The translations under genes were made by a program, and so were the position numbers. Under the pieces are notes generated by a model that was given only the letters and a program-made list of their open reading frames with translations, was not told the origin of the DNA and did no database searches. From positions 28,395 to 92,394 of the forward strand of contig NZ_QJVD01000021.1 of assembly GCF_003219815.1 (NCBI RefSeq): DNA of 64,000 nt, in the 5' to 3' direction. Shown piece after piece: positions 36,705 to 45,176 of this stretch. Every line of letters begins with the position of its first letter. The stretch's first letter is position 1. This DNA is from Arthrobacter livingstonensis. Lineage in GTDB: Bacteria; Actinomycetota; Actinomycetes; Actinomycetales; Micrococcaceae.

Positions 36705-37349
36705 ATGCAGTTCGACGATTCAGCCCATCCAGAGTGGGATCAGATGTACGTCGCAGGCCTGACCGCAGCTCGGATCGCCGACCTGACCGCGGCCCGGATT
36801 GGATCCGTCAAGCGGCATCTGGAGCGCCGCAGGAGAGTAGACCCCGCCTTGGCGGTTGGGAGGGCTGAAGCGCCACGTAGGCCGAGCCAGGATTGGCGCA
36901 AGCGGCTGTTTGAGCTGCGGGATTTCATCGCCACGCACGGACGGTATCCCACCATCCACGGCGCGCAGCGGGACGAGAAACGGCTCTATGTATGGCTCTC
37001 CGCCCAGAGGCACGCACTCTTGGCGCAAAACCTTGGGTGGGAGAGAGCAAAAGAGCTTGGCATTCTGGGGGACTGGGTGACCACTGATCTTGAGCGGGAG
37101 CTCGACGCGCATTGGCTACAGCGGCTGAACGAGGTGGTCGAATTCATGGACACACATGGTCATCGACCGCGGCATCGGCCGGCGAAGTCAGAGCTGGAAA
37201 GCACACTTTCGATATGGCTGCAGACGCAGAACTCTGAGGTGCTACACGGGCGGATCGTGCAGTGGAGGCATGAGGCGCTCAACGAGTCGTTGCCAGGGTG
37301 GCGGAGGGTCAAGGGCGATCAAGAGGGAGCTGGTGGCCTGTTCGGGTAA
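36705..37349 (+). CDS. Helicase-associated (HA) domain protein
   Basis: A 214-residue protein with two helicase-associated domain repeats: WRKRLFELRDFIATHGRYP then YVWLSAQRHALLAQNLGW (about 66-125), and WLQRLNEVVEFMDTHGHRP then LSIWLQTQNSEVLHG (about 137-185). In each the Trp and the THGRxP/THGHRP turn are conserved. The basic N-terminus (TAARIGSVKRHLERRRR) looks like a DNA-binding helix-turn-helix. Stand-alone HA proteins are common in Arthrobacter-type accessory regions and probably bind nucleic acid; their role is unknown. AGGAGG lies 8 bases before ATG 36705. Confidence 0.7.
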   Translation: MQFDDSAHPEWDQMYVAGLTAARIADLTAARIGSVKRHLERRRRVDPALAVGRAEAPRRPSQDWRKRLFELRDFIATHGRYPTIHGAQRDEKRLYVWLSAQRHALLAQNLGWERAKELGILGDWVTTDLERELDAHWLQRLNEVVEFMDTHGHRPRHRPAKSELESTLSIWLQTQNSEVLHGRIVQWRHEALNESLPGWRRVKGDQEGAGGLFG

Positions 37350-37849
37350 TGGTTGGCGGAATTGAGTTTGGTCAGATGTAGATGCCATCGAAAGACGTCT
37401 CCGCAATGGGCCGACAGTGAGTAGTGTCAGAGACTGTTTACGGCACATCTCCGAGGTCAAAAAATCCCCTCAGTGCTAGCCGAACGCTTGCCCAAGATGG
37501 GCATTGAGCGCAGCTTCACCACGTCTCAGCTAAGCAGGGGAACTCCTTGAAAGACGCTAAAAATCGGCAGCAGAAATGTTGTTTCGCACTTTGATCCCGC
37601 CGAGGCCGGTATAGGGCGTGTGTGCTCGTCATGCTCGAGGCGCCGGGATGTTGGCGCTTGCGGACGATGTTCGCCCAGAGGTCTGGGTTCATCTCGGCGG
37701 ACATCAATGACCAAACGGCCGCCTCCTCCTGGCTCATTCGGGACGAGGCGGGGCTGCATGACGACGTCCCGTACTCAGGGATCCTGATATGGTGAATATG
37801 CGTGATTCTGGCTCAAATGACCATTTGAGATATCTACAACCTCTGGAAC
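37350..37849. other. Gene-poor stretch with one doubtful minus-strand ORF
   Basis: No gene I can support. A minus-strand frame from 37737 reads MSQEEAAVWSLMSAEMNPDL, which looks protein-like, but there is no ribosome-binding site and the upstream continuation is broken. It may be the remnant of a lost gene. Confidence 0.35.
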
Positions 37850-38420
37850 TCGGGCTTCTTTGTCGTCACTAACGGCTTGTCACGTTGCAGCTATTTCTCG
37901 CAAAACCCTCGACCTGCCCTGGCGGCTCGACAACGGAACTCCGAAGAAACTGCGGCCTTCTGGCGACTGGGCTTCGTCATGTCGGGAACCCAGGTGCGGG
38001 AACATCGTTCACGGGTGCGTCGGTCATTCCAACAAGAAACCTAGTGCCGCGGGATTGACGCAAGGCGCAGGGGAAACGTTGCACCTTCTTGGTGTGCTGC
38101 TCGAATTCCAGGTTGTCATGCTTTGCGGTCTGAACCCGCAGAATGGTTGGCGCAGGTACGTTGGCCCTCAAATCGACAATGACAAGTTCACGGTCATCAA
38201 CACCTGGCATCCATCGCCGTCCGCGCTTAAGCAAGATGGCAAGGGCAACGCGTTGCGCGTGGCCCTGGCGCATGCCGTAAAGATTGCTGCGGCCCCGGAG
38301 CTGGTCAAAGATAGCCGTGGCTCGGTTGGCCGGCAATGGCAAAACAAGACCGACCGGCCGCGCATGAAGTCGACTCTTCCTTGCTTGCCTGGCACCCTGG
38401 AGTATTTCCCGACATCCTAA
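37850..38420 (+). pseudogene. Frameshifted uracil-DNA-glycosylase-like gene
   Basis: Two frames together give a UDG-superfamily pattern. The first (from 37850) reads RPALAARQRNSEETAAFW. After a shift near 37980 the second reads NIVHGCVGHSNKKPSA (compare NIVPWYVG in intact relatives), LEFQVVMLCGLNPQNGWRRYV and TVINTWHPSPSALK, the last being the conserved His-Pro loop. The frame break and the replacement of NIVPWY by NIVHGC argue for a decayed gene. UDG-like proteins excise uracil or remove damaged bases; no function is expected here. Confidence 0.5.
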
Positions 38421-38540
38421 ACGACGATATTTGTCCTGTGGGTTGAGCGCCGGGGGTGGAAGCCTTGGGACACCTGCTGACTGGCGCCGTCCTTGTCGCG
38501 CGATCTCATCCGTGCGAATGGCGCGGCCTTCTTGCCTTGG

Positions 38541-38807
38541 CTACATGCCATGCCAGTCCTTGCGTTCTACGCGCTCGATTTGGGCAGCGGGAAACCACTC
38601 GAGTCGATAGGTTCTGTCCAGTTCGTACCATTCGATCAGTCCGTAGGAGCGCGTGTACTCGACGGCGTGGCCGTAGAGGTCGCCAGCCTTGACCAGTGGT
38701 TTGTCCCAGATGGGGAAGCGGCGCGGCTCCCCGTCAGTGCGGTCAGGGTGGCGCTCTTCTGCGGAGATGATGTCCATGAGCTTTGAATCGGGATCGAATT
38801 TATTCAC
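38541..38807 (-). CDS. Small hypothetical protein
   Basis: An 88-residue minus-strand protein (from GTG 38807) with protein-like composition: VNKFDPDSKLMDIISAEERH, PRRFPIWDKPLVKAGDLYGH and a closing EWFPAAQIERVERKDWHGM. Frames further upstream to ATG 38873 would overlap the divergent promoter region and the 49-residue gene. No family recognised; start and reality are moderate-confidence. Confidence 0.4.
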   Translation of the reverse strand: MNKFDPDSKLMDIISAEERHPDRTDGEPRRFPIWDKPLVKAGDLYGHAVEYTRSYGLIEWYELDRTYRLEWFPAAQIERVERKDWHGM

Positions 38808-38871
38808 GACACCAGTATGCGTTGAACATCCGACATCGAATATATGTGGCAGGATCGCATATCCTTGGTCC

Positions 38872-39021
38872 ATGAGGATCATCGGCACGCTGGAGACCAT
38901 TGAGACCTGCGCGATCGAGCAGACGGAGGCCGCGTGCTGTGACTACCAGCAGGGATTTGACGCCATGCGTCGGCTGCTGCCCGACGGTGTGCGGTTGCTC
39001 AGCGTCCGCATCGAACGGTAA
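38872..39021 (+). CDS. 49-residue hypothetical protein
   Basis: Short ORF starting MRIIGTLETIETCAIEQTEA and ending PDGVRLLSVRIER. It has regular amphipathic composition and good codon use, divergent from the preceding minus-strand ORF. A possible -10 CATATC lies just upstream at 38858-38863, so it may be leaderless. No known family. Confidence 0.45.
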   Translation: MRIIGTLETIETCAIEQTEAACCDYQQGFDAMRRLLPDGVRLLSVRIER

Positions 39022-39295
39022 ACCATCCAGCAAACTGAGGTCATTGGGGGGCTTCGGGGAACCACTTGATTGCCCTGTTGCGTGCCTGGCACCCGCTAGC
39101 TCGGAAATCATCCTCACGCCACAGGCCCAGACGTGACCGTACGCGGCGCCGGACTACACCTTGAACCGGGCCTGAATTATCGGCTCGGCGGGCAAATAGA
39201 TGACCAGGCCGCACTGAAAAAGATGACCGGAGACTCAAGAAAATTTTGCTGAATTAGATGAGTAAAAGATGACCTGGGCCCTTTTTGGCCTTAAA
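39022..39295. other. Noncoding stretch flanking the tRNA-Arg integration site
   Basis: No supported gene. It contains three copies of AGATGACC (separate entry) and lies between the accessory region and the tRNA terminator, where the right-hand attachment site of an integrated element would be expected. Confidence 0.4.
39198..39274 (+). repeat. Three AGATGACC direct repeats near tRNA-Arg
   Basis: AGATGACC occurs at 39198-39205, 39221-39228 and 39267-39274, i.e. at intervals of 23 and 46 bases, with a partial copy (AGATGAG) at 39256. The two outer copies continue as CAGGCC and CTGGGCC. Regular short direct repeats beside a tRNA attachment site resemble arm-type integrase/excisionase sites (inference). 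Confidence 0.4.
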
Positions 39296-39334
39296 CGGCT
39301 CTGACCCTCGGAAGGGAACCGCAGGTCAGAGCCG
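39296..39334. terminator. Bidirectional rho-independent terminator of tRNA-Arg
   Basis: CGGCTCTGACC (39296-39306) pairs with GGTCAGAGCCG (39324-39334), an 11-bp perfect stem. CTTTTT follows on the plus strand and TTTAAGG on the minus strand. It sits 5 bases past the 3' end of the minus-strand tRNA-Arg. Confidence 0.75.
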
Positions 39335-39339
39335 CTTTT

Positions 39340-39415
39340 TGGTGCCCCGGGCGGGAATTGAACCCACGACCAAGAGATTAGAAGGCTCCTGCTCTATCCG
39401 CTGAGCTACCGAGGC
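39340..39415 (-). tRNA. tRNA-Arg (anticodon TCT)
   Basis: The minus strand folds as a cloverleaf. Acceptor GCCTCGG pairs with CCGGGGC (one G-T pair), D-arm GCTC/GAGC, anticodon loop CTTCTAA with TCT, T-arm GTGGG-TTCAATT-CCCGC, and encoded CCA at 39340-39342. The anticodon stem has a weak closing pair. Its 3' end points toward the accessory region to the left, the usual geometry for integration of an ICE or prophage. Confidence 0.9.
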
Positions 39416-39600
39416 ATGGCCGTAAATGACCGGCCTCCACTAAATTATCAGGTTTGCCGGCGCATCTCTTCCTCCACAGCTGCCAGTCAACGTGTGGTTG
39501 TCCACAAATGGGCAAGGCCCCCTGTCGGACGCCGCTACGGGGGAGTTGGCTTGGTCCAAGCGAACAACTCCCAAGCACTGCGCTATTGAAAGGAAAACTC

Positions 39601-40254
39601 ATGTCGAACTACCTGACGATCCGGGGCTTTGCCTCCTCGCCCGTCGAACTGGACACCAAGGAATCCGGCCTGGTCATTGGCAAATTCCGGATGGGCTCCA
39701 ACGACAGGGTTCTGGACCCGGCCACAAACGAATGGGGCGACGGCCCCACCAACTGGTACCGCATCAACACCTTCCGCACCCTGGCCAGCAACGTCGCCGC
39801 CAGCATCAAAAAGGGCGACCGCATCATCGTGACCGGCAAGCTGCGGATCAACACCTTCACCAAGCTGGATGGCACCCAGGGCTTGTCCGCCGAAATTGAC
39901 GCCGATTCCGTGGGCAACGACCTCAAGTTTGGCACCTGCACCTACCACCGCAACACCAGCCAGCGCCCCGGCACCGCACCCCCGCAGGGGCGACAAAGTC
40001 AGTACGACGCCGGCACCCCAGCGCCAGCGCAGCTCACCAACACGGAGGTCGGCCCGGCCGCTTCCGCCCCGGACCTGGACGAGGAAGGCGGCGACGTCGG
40101 AGAGGAAGATGATGAGGCCGCCGCACGAAAATCCGATGATGACGGCACGCCTGCTACGGACAGCCGGGATGACGGCGACGGCGACAGGGCTGAAGACGGC
40201 GAAACCGTGAACAAGGAAACCGGCGAACTCCTCAAGGACGGTGTCCCGTTCTGA
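39601..40254 (+). CDS. ssb: Single-stranded DNA-binding protein
   Basis: A 217-residue SSB. The N-terminal OB-fold (about 1-110) includes LTIRGFASSPVELD, NWYRINTFRTLASNVAASIK and KGDRIIVTGKLRINTF. A long acidic disordered linker follows, ending GVPF rather than the common DDDIPF/DLPF tip. It binds ssDNA in replication and repair. ATG 39601 has AAAGGA upstream; the longer frame reaching back to the tRNA was rejected. It stands alone rather than in the rpsF operon, so it is probably a second SSB copy. Confidence 0.85.
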   Translation: MSNYLTIRGFASSPVELDTKESGLVIGKFRMGSNDRVLDPATNEWGDGPTNWYRINTFRTLASNVAASIKKGDRIIVTGKLRINTFTKLDGTQGLSAEIDADSVGNDLKFGTCTYHRNTSQRPGTAPPQGRQSQYDAGTPAPAQLTNTEVGPAASAPDLDEEGGDVGEEDDEAAARKSDDDGTPATDSRDDGDGDRAEDGETVNKETGELLKDGVPF

Positions 40255-40308
40255 GTCATGCCGGCTACGGCCGCCGGGGTGGCACGACCGCCGTGGCACA
40301 ATGGCGGG

Positions 40309-40806
40309 GTGACCTCGCAGAACATGACATCCCGCCAGCTGCGCCCTGTCGCCCAGCTGTTCCGCGTAGCCGTCACGGCACTGGTGCTCGCCGTAACGCT
40401 GGCAGCGACAGGATGTTCCCTGCTCCCGTCGGATGCCACCTCACTGGAAACCACTGGTTCCGCTCCCACCGTGGGTTCGACAGCAGCAGCCAAAGCCCCG
40501 CAGTCGCAGTCGGACGCGGATGTCCTCGCAGCGAAGGTCAAGGTATCCCTCACCAAGCTTGGAAACGCCACGAAGTCGCCCAACCGCGAGCAGATGACGG
40601 CGGCCATGGTGGAGGCCGGCGCGTCTAAGGAAAAGGTGGAGGTCTCCATCGACAATACGCCTACCGGCCTGGCCGTGGACGCCATCGAGGCCGCCGCCCC
40701 CATGGCCAGGCAGTGCATTATCGGCCAGGTGCGAGACGGGAAGGCATCCATCGCCGTCCTGCCGTTGCTCGCCTCCGGCCGCTGCTTTGTCGGGGACCAA
40801 CACTAG
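40309..40806 (+). CDS. Lipoprotein (DUF6993-like)
   Basis: A 165-residue secreted lipoprotein. A hydrophobic signal (VAVTALVLAVTLAATGC) ends in a lipobox cysteine, then a Ser/Thr/Ala linker, and a C-terminal domain with paired cysteines (MARQCIIGQVRDG and LLASGRCFVGD). This matches the small actinobacterial lipoproteins grouped as DUF6993, of unknown function. A -10-like CACAAT at 40297-40302 places transcription start at GTG 40309, so leaderless translation is likely; ATG 40258 would add 17 residues and lacks a ribosome-binding site. Confidence 0.65.
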   Translation: MTSQNMTSRQLRPVAQLFRVAVTALVLAVTLAATGCSLLPSDATSLETTGSAPTVGSTAAAKAPQSQSDADVLAAKVKVSLTKLGNATKSPNREQMTAAMVEAGASKEKVEVSIDNTPTGLAVDAIEAAAPMARQCIIGQVRDGKASIAVLPLLASGRCFVGDQH

Positions 40807-40810
40807 TCCC

Positions 40811-41120
40811 CACGCCCTCCCGGCCAGGCGCTGGCGCGCCGGTCCGGGTCCCTCGGGCGCGTGGGCCCATTTCACGCCCTCCCGGCCAGGCGCTGGCGCG
40901 CCGGTCCGGGTCCCTCGGGCGCGTGGGCCCATTTCACGCCCTCCCGGCCAGGCGCTGGCGCGCCGGTCCGGGTCCCTCGGGCGCGTGGGCCCATTTCACG
41001 CCCTCCCGGCCAGGCGCTGGCGCGCCGGTCCGGGTCCCTCGGGCGCGTGGGCCCATTTCACGCCCTCCCGGCCAGGCGCTGGCGCGCCGGACCGGGTCCT
41101 TCGGGCACGAGGGCCCACCC
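40811..41120. repeat. Five tandem copies of a 62-bp GC-rich repeat
   Basis: Copies begin at 40811, 40873, 40935, 40997 and 41059 with CACGCCCTCCCGGCCAGGCG and run to CGTGGGCCCATTT. The first four are essentially identical and the fifth diverges at its end. Each contains GCCAG-GCG-CTGGC and GGCGCGCC, able to form hairpins. Open frames through the array are repetitive and unlikely to be genes. The reverse complement shares TGGGCCCACGCG and CCGAGGG blocks with the repeat inside nei2 (57156-57269). Confidence 0.9.
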
Positions 41121-41172
41121 TCCGCGGCCCGCAAATGTGAGTTAACCCCCGGTACCCACTAACCTATTGGGT

Positions 41173-42855
41173 ATGGCGGAATTTATTTACACTATGTCCA
41201 ACACCCGCAAGGCTGTTGGCGACAAACTCATTCTTGACAACGTAAGCATGTCTTTTTACCCGGGCGCCAAAATTGGTGTCGTCGGTCCCAATGGTGCAGG
41301 CAAGTCCACCATTTTGAAGATCATGGCCGGGTTGGACACACCCTCAAATGGCGAGGCCCGCCTCAGCGCCGGCTACACTGTGGGCATTCTGCTCCAGGAA
41401 CCGCCGCTGAACGAGGAAAAGACCGTCCTGGGCAACGTCCAGGAAGGGGTGGGCGAAATCTACGGCAAGATCCAGCGCTACAACGAGATCTCCGAGGAAA
41501 TGTCCAGCCCCGATGCTGACTTCGATTCCCTCCTCGAGGAAATGGGCAAGCTGCAGGAGGCCATCGACACCGCCGACGCATGGGACATTGACTCGCAGCT
41601 GGAGCAGGCCATGGACGCGCTCCAGTGCCCGCCGGGAGACTCCGACGTCACCGTCCTTTCCGGCGGTGAGCGCCGACGCGTCGCCCTCTGCAAACTGCTC
41701 CTGCAAAAGCCGGACCTGCTGCTCCTTGACGAGCCCACCAACCACTTGGACGCCGAGTCCGTGAACTGGCTGGAGCAACACCTGAAGAGCTATGCAGGAG
41801 CCGTCCTTGCCGTGACTCACGATCGTTACTTCCTGGACCACGTCGCCGAATGGATCGCCGAAGTTGACCGCGGCCACCTCTACCCGTATGAGGGCAACTA
41901 CTCCACATACCTGGAGAAGAAGCGCGCTCGACTGGAAGTCCAAGGTAAGAAGGACGCCAAGCAGGCCAAGCGCCTCACCGAGGAACTCGAGTGGGTCCGT
42001 TCCAACGCCAAGGGCCGCCAGACCAAGTCCAAGGCGCGCCTGGCCCGCTACGAGGAAATGGCGGCCGAAGCCGACCGCACCCGCAAGCTGGACTTCGAAG
42101 AAATCCAGATCCCGCCGGGACCGCGGCTCGGTGGCATCGTGCTGGAAGCCAGCAAGCTGAAGAAGGGCTTCGGAGACCGCGTCCTGATCGACGGGCTCTC
42201 ATTCAGTCTGCCGCGCAACGGCATCGTTGGCGTCATCGGCCCCAACGGCGTGGGCAAGTCCACCTTGTTCAAGACCATCGTTGGCCTGGAACCGCTCGAC
42301 GGCGGCGACCTCAAGGTGGGCGAGACCGTCAAGATCTCCTACGCCGACCAGGACCGCGGCGGAATTGACCCGGACAAGACCCTGTGGGAAGTTGTCTCGG
42401 ACGGCTTGGACTACATCCAAGTGGGCAACGTTGAAATGCCTTCACGCGCCTATGTTGCAGCCTTTGGCTTCAAGGGGCCGGACCAGCAAAAGAAGGCAGG
42501 TGTGCTTTCCGGTGGTGAGCGCAACCGCCTGAACCTGGCCCTGACCCTCAAGCAGGGCGGCAACCTGCTGCTCTTGGATGAACCCACCAACGACCTCGAC
42601 GTGGAGACCCTCAGCAGCCTGGAAAATGCGCTGCTGGAATTCCCCGGCTGCGCCGTGGTTGTATCGCACGACCGCTGGTTCCTGGACCGGGTGGCCACCC
42701 ACATACTGGCCTATGAAGGCACCGATGAGAACCCGGCCAACTGGCACTGGTTCGAGGGCAACTACGATTCCTACGAGGAAAACAAGGTGGAGCGCCTCGG
42801 CGCGGACGCAGCCCGTCCGCACCGCGTTACCCACCGCCGCCTGACGCGCGACTAA
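41173..42855 (+). CDS. ettA: EttA, energy-dependent translational throttle ABC-F ATPase
   Basis: A 560-residue ABC-F protein that binds the ribosomal E site and gates the first elongation steps by ATP state. It has two ATPase domains: Walker A GPNGAGKS with signature LSGGERRRV and LLLLDEPTNHLD; and Walker A GPNGVGKS with LSGGERNRL and LLLLDEPTNDLD. The linker between them holds ELEWVRSNAKGRQTKSKAR, a recognised EttA feature, and an arm insertion (about 95-140) is present in domain 1. MAEFIYTM is the usual EttA start. TAACCT at 41160-41165 lies 7 bases before ATG 41173, indicating leaderless mRNA; the in-frame TTG two codons earlier is less likely. Confidence 0.95.
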   Translation: MAEFIYTMSNTRKAVGDKLILDNVSMSFYPGAKIGVVGPNGAGKSTILKIMAGLDTPSNGEARLSAGYTVGILLQEPPLNEEKTVLGNVQEGVGEIYGKIQRYNEISEEMSSPDADFDSLLEEMGKLQEAIDTADAWDIDSQLEQAMDALQCPPGDSDVTVLSGGERRRVALCKLLLQKPDLLLLDEPTNHLDAESVNWLEQHLKSYAGAVLAVTHDRYFLDHVAEWIAEVDRGHLYPYEGNYSTYLEKKRARLEVQGKKDAKQAKRLTEELEWVRSNAKGRQTKSKARLARYEEMAAEADRTRKLDFEEIQIPPGPRLGGIVLEASKLKKGFGDRVLIDGLSFSLPRNGIVGVIGPNGVGKSTLFKTIVGLEPLDGGDLKVGETVKISYADQDRGGIDPDKTLWEVVSDGLDYIQVGNVEMPSRAYVAAFGFKGPDQQKKAGVLSGGERNRLNLALTLKQGGNLLLLDEPTNDLDVETLSSLENALLEFPGCAVVVSHDRWFLDRVATHILAYEGTDENPANWHWFEGNYDSYEENKVERLGADAARPHRVTHRRLTRD

Positions 42856-42881
42856 ACCCGACGCCCTCCCCGCGCAAGCGC

Positions 42882-42910
42882 AATGGCCGGTCCCGCTGGG
42901 GCCGGCCATT
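42882..42910 (+). terminator. Hairpin after ettA
   Basis: AATGGCCGG (42882-42890) pairs with CCGGCCATT (42902-42910). Only a weak T-rich tail follows. It lies between convergent ettA and the GntR gene and probably ends both transcripts. Confidence 0.55.
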
Positions 42911-42943
42911 ACTCATTTCAGCCGGCGTCCGACGTGCCCTGGT

Positions 42944-43627
42944 TCAGGGCTCCTCCCGGTCAACGATGGCAAGCCCGTGCCCGCGAAGGCGCAGCCTGTC
43001 CCTGCTGAGCGTGGCGAGGAGGCGGCTGTTGGTTCCCATGACGTGACCGGTGATGAGCTCCGCCGCCATGTCCGCATCGCCGGCCCGGATTGCTGCCAGA
43101 ATGTCGGTGTGTTCCTGCCACGCCTGCCGGCGTGCCTCCGGGGATCTCACTTCAAGCCAACGGGTGCGCTCCAGCCTGGTCATTGCCCCGCGGACGGCAT
43201 CGACCATGAACGGGTTGCCGGACAGGGCTGCGAGCCCGCCATGAAAGTCCTGCCCGGCGCGCACTCCTTCGGCTTCGTCGCGGCCAGGCTCCGCCAGGTC
43301 CAGCAGTTCGGCGACGCCGTCAATGTCGTTCGGCGATGCCCGGTCACATGCCAATCGCGAGGCAGCCGTTTCAACGGCAACCCGCAACTCCGCCAGGGAC
43401 TGAATCTCCGACAGGTCGATGGGTGACACCGCCCAGCCCCGGCCGGCGCGCCGCACCAGCCCCTCAGATTCCAGCCGCATCAGTGCGGCGCGGGCCGGCG
43501 TGCGGGAAGCGCCAAATGTCGTCTCAACGCCGCGCTCCGTCAGCGGCTCGCCGGGTGTCAGAGCCAAACTCAGAATTGACCCGCGCAGGCGTTCGTAAAG
43601 TTGGGAGGTCTGTGTTGCATCCGCCAT
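42944..43627 (-). CDS. GntR-family (FadR/FCD-type) transcriptional regulator
   Basis: A 227-residue regulator with an N-terminal winged helix (LYERLRGSILSLALTPGEPL then ERGVETTFGASRTPARAALM). A helical C-terminal FCD domain (about 80-215) carries likely metal/ligand residues (DFHGGLAALSGNPF; HTDILAAIRAGDADMAAELI; GHVMGTN). It is divergent from the MFS gene across 68 bases containing a perfect palindrome, the normal arrangement for a repressor controlling both. The effector is unknown. Confidence 0.88.
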   Translation of the reverse strand: MADATQTSQLYERLRGSILSLALTPGEPLTERGVETTFGASRTPARAALMRLESEGLVRRAGRGWAVSPIDLSEIQSLAELRVAVETAASRLACDRASPNDIDGVAELLDLAEPGRDEAEGVRAGQDFHGGLAALSGNPFMVDAVRGAMTRLERTRWLEVRSPEARRQAWQEHTDILAAIRAGDADMAAELITGHVMGTNSRLLATLSRDRLRLRGHGLAIVDREEP

Positions 43628-43643
43628 CCGGACACCCTTTCTA

Positions 43644-43655
43644 TTGGTATACCAA
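43644..43655. promoter_or_regulatory. Probable GntR operator
   Basis: TTGGTATACCAA is a perfect 12-bp palindrome in the divergent gntR-MFS intergenic region. TGGTATACCA-type sites are characteristic operators of FadR/FCD-subfamily GntR regulators. Confidence 0.7.
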
Positions 43656-43695
43656 GTGGGTGTACCGTTCCTGACATGCTACCGGACACAACATC

Positions 43696-44910
43696 ATGAC
43701 CACCAAGGGTGCCACTGCGATAGCGACGGGCAGAATTGCCCGTGCATGGCTGATGCTCGGACTGGGCGTCGCAGCGCAGACCGCCGGAACAGTATTCGTC
43801 AGCGCACCTGCCTTCTTGATCCCGATGCTCCACCAACAACGCGGCCTGACCCTGGCTCAGGCCGGACTGCTCGCAGCGGCCCCAACGTTTGGCATGGTCC
43901 TGACACTGATACTGTGGGGCGCGCTGGCGGACAGGATTGGTGAACGGTGGGTCATCGCCGGCGGGTTGGCGCTGACCGCACTTGCCACCCTGGGCGCGAT
44001 CGCGGCTCAGGGCTATGCAGGACTGGCTGTCTTTTTTGTTCTGGGCGGCATGGCCGCGGCCAGCACCAACGCGGCCAGCGGGCGCGTGGTGGTTGGCTGG
44101 TTTCCCAAGGAGCGCCGCGGCCTCGCCATGGGCATCCGCCAAATGGCCCAACCGCTCGGCGTAACACTGGCAGCGGTCACCGTGCCCACCCTGGCGGCAG
44201 GTTCTGGAATCCCGGCTGCGCTGCTGGTTCCCCTGGTCATTACGTCCGTGCTGGCGGCGGCCTGTGGCGCCTGGATCGTCAATCCTCCCCGGCAGGCCAA
44301 GCCCGCCGTTGTCCCGGTTGGAAGCAGCCTGAACCCCTACCGGCGCAGCGGGTTCCTGTGGCGCATCCATGCCGTCTCCATCTTGCTGGTGGTGCCGCAA
44401 TTTACCCTGTCCACTTTTGGGCTGGTCTGGCTCGTGGCCGATCTCCGCTGGGATGCCCTGGCCGCGGGCGTTCTAGTGGGAGTCGCGCAGTTTGTGGGAG
44501 CCGTCGGGCGCGTCGGCACCGGTGTCCTCAGCGACCGGGTCGGCAGCAGGGTCCGGCCCCTGCGCTGGGTGGCCATGGCCGCCGCCGCTGCCATGCTGGT
44601 CCTGGCCGCCGCCGATGCCGCCCACTGGAGTGCCGCCGCCGTCATCATGGTGATTGCCACGACCATCAGTGTCGCGGACAATGGCCTGGCCTTTACCTCT
44701 GTCGCCGAAATGGCGGGCGCGGCTTGGGCGGGACGGGCTCTGGGCGCCCAAAACACGGGCCAGTTCCTTGCCGCCGCGGCGGTGGGTCCGGCTTTCGGCG
44801 CATTGATCGGGGTGGCCGGCTTCCCCTTGGCTTTTGTCGCCGCCGCCGTCTGCCCGGCCCTGGCCGTGCCCCTGATTCCCCGGCCCGCAGCCGAGCACGA
44901 CCACCTCTAG
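43696..44910 (+). CDS. MFS transporter
   Basis: A 404-residue protein with twelve predicted transmembrane segments. MFS loop motifs are visible (GALADRIGERWVIAGG between TM2 and TM3; VLSDRVGSRVRPLRW in the second half). GWFPKERRGLAMGIRQM is typical of the organic-acid/nitrate/cyanate-like MFS branches. Substrate is unknown and may be suggested by the divergent GntR regulator. There is no clear Shine-Dalgarno ahead of ATG 43696. Confidence 0.88.
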   Translation: MTTKGATAIATGRIARAWLMLGLGVAAQTAGTVFVSAPAFLIPMLHQQRGLTLAQAGLLAAAPTFGMVLTLILWGALADRIGERWVIAGGLALTALATLGAIAAQGYAGLAVFFVLGGMAAASTNAASGRVVVGWFPKERRGLAMGIRQMAQPLGVTLAAVTVPTLAAGSGIPAALLVPLVITSVLAAACGAWIVNPPRQAKPAVVPVGSSLNPYRRSGFLWRIHAVSILLVVPQFTLSTFGLVWLVADLRWDALAAGVLVGVAQFVGAVGRVGTGVLSDRVGSRVRPLRWVAMAAAAAMLVLAAADAAHWSAAAVIMVIATTISVADNGLAFTSVAEMAGAAWAGRALGAQNTGQFLAAAAVGPAFGALIGVAGFPLAFVAAAVCPALAVPLIPRPAAEHDHL

Positions 44911-45176
44911 CGAGCCGGGCCATCTCCTCCGATTCCGATTCTTGTATTCCATCGGGGCCGCTACAGAGGCCCCTTGGGACGGCTGGCGGGTGACGCCCGG
45001 TCGGGCAGCCCGGACGCGAACTTCAACGACATGCGGTAGGAGACGGCACCCTCGCCGCCCTGCCCAGCCGGCGCCGCAGGTCTGCCCTGGCGGCCCAAAC
45101 CTGCCCGGCCAGGGCCCCGCCTGTCGCCCCCGAAGGGCCGGTGTCAAGTGTCATGCCGGCCCGTCGCCGGAGCCGG
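44911..45176. other. Intergenic stretch, no feature seen
   Basis: 266 bases between the convergent MFS gene and the frameshifted YCII gene. No gene, clear terminator or repeat found. Confidence 0.4.

Noticed and set aside
37516-37737. Minus-strand 73-residue ORF (MSQEEAAVWSLM...)
   Set aside because: Protein-like at the start but no ribosome-binding site, a broken upstream frame and no family; left as possible remnant.
40811-41120. CRISPR array
   Set aside because: Units are directly adjacent with no unique spacers, and no cas genes are present.
40713-41162. Open frames through the 62-bp array encoding repeated Arg/Pro/Gly peptides
   Set aside because: Low-complexity translations exist in more than one frame; no start signals; best explained as noncoding tandem DNA.
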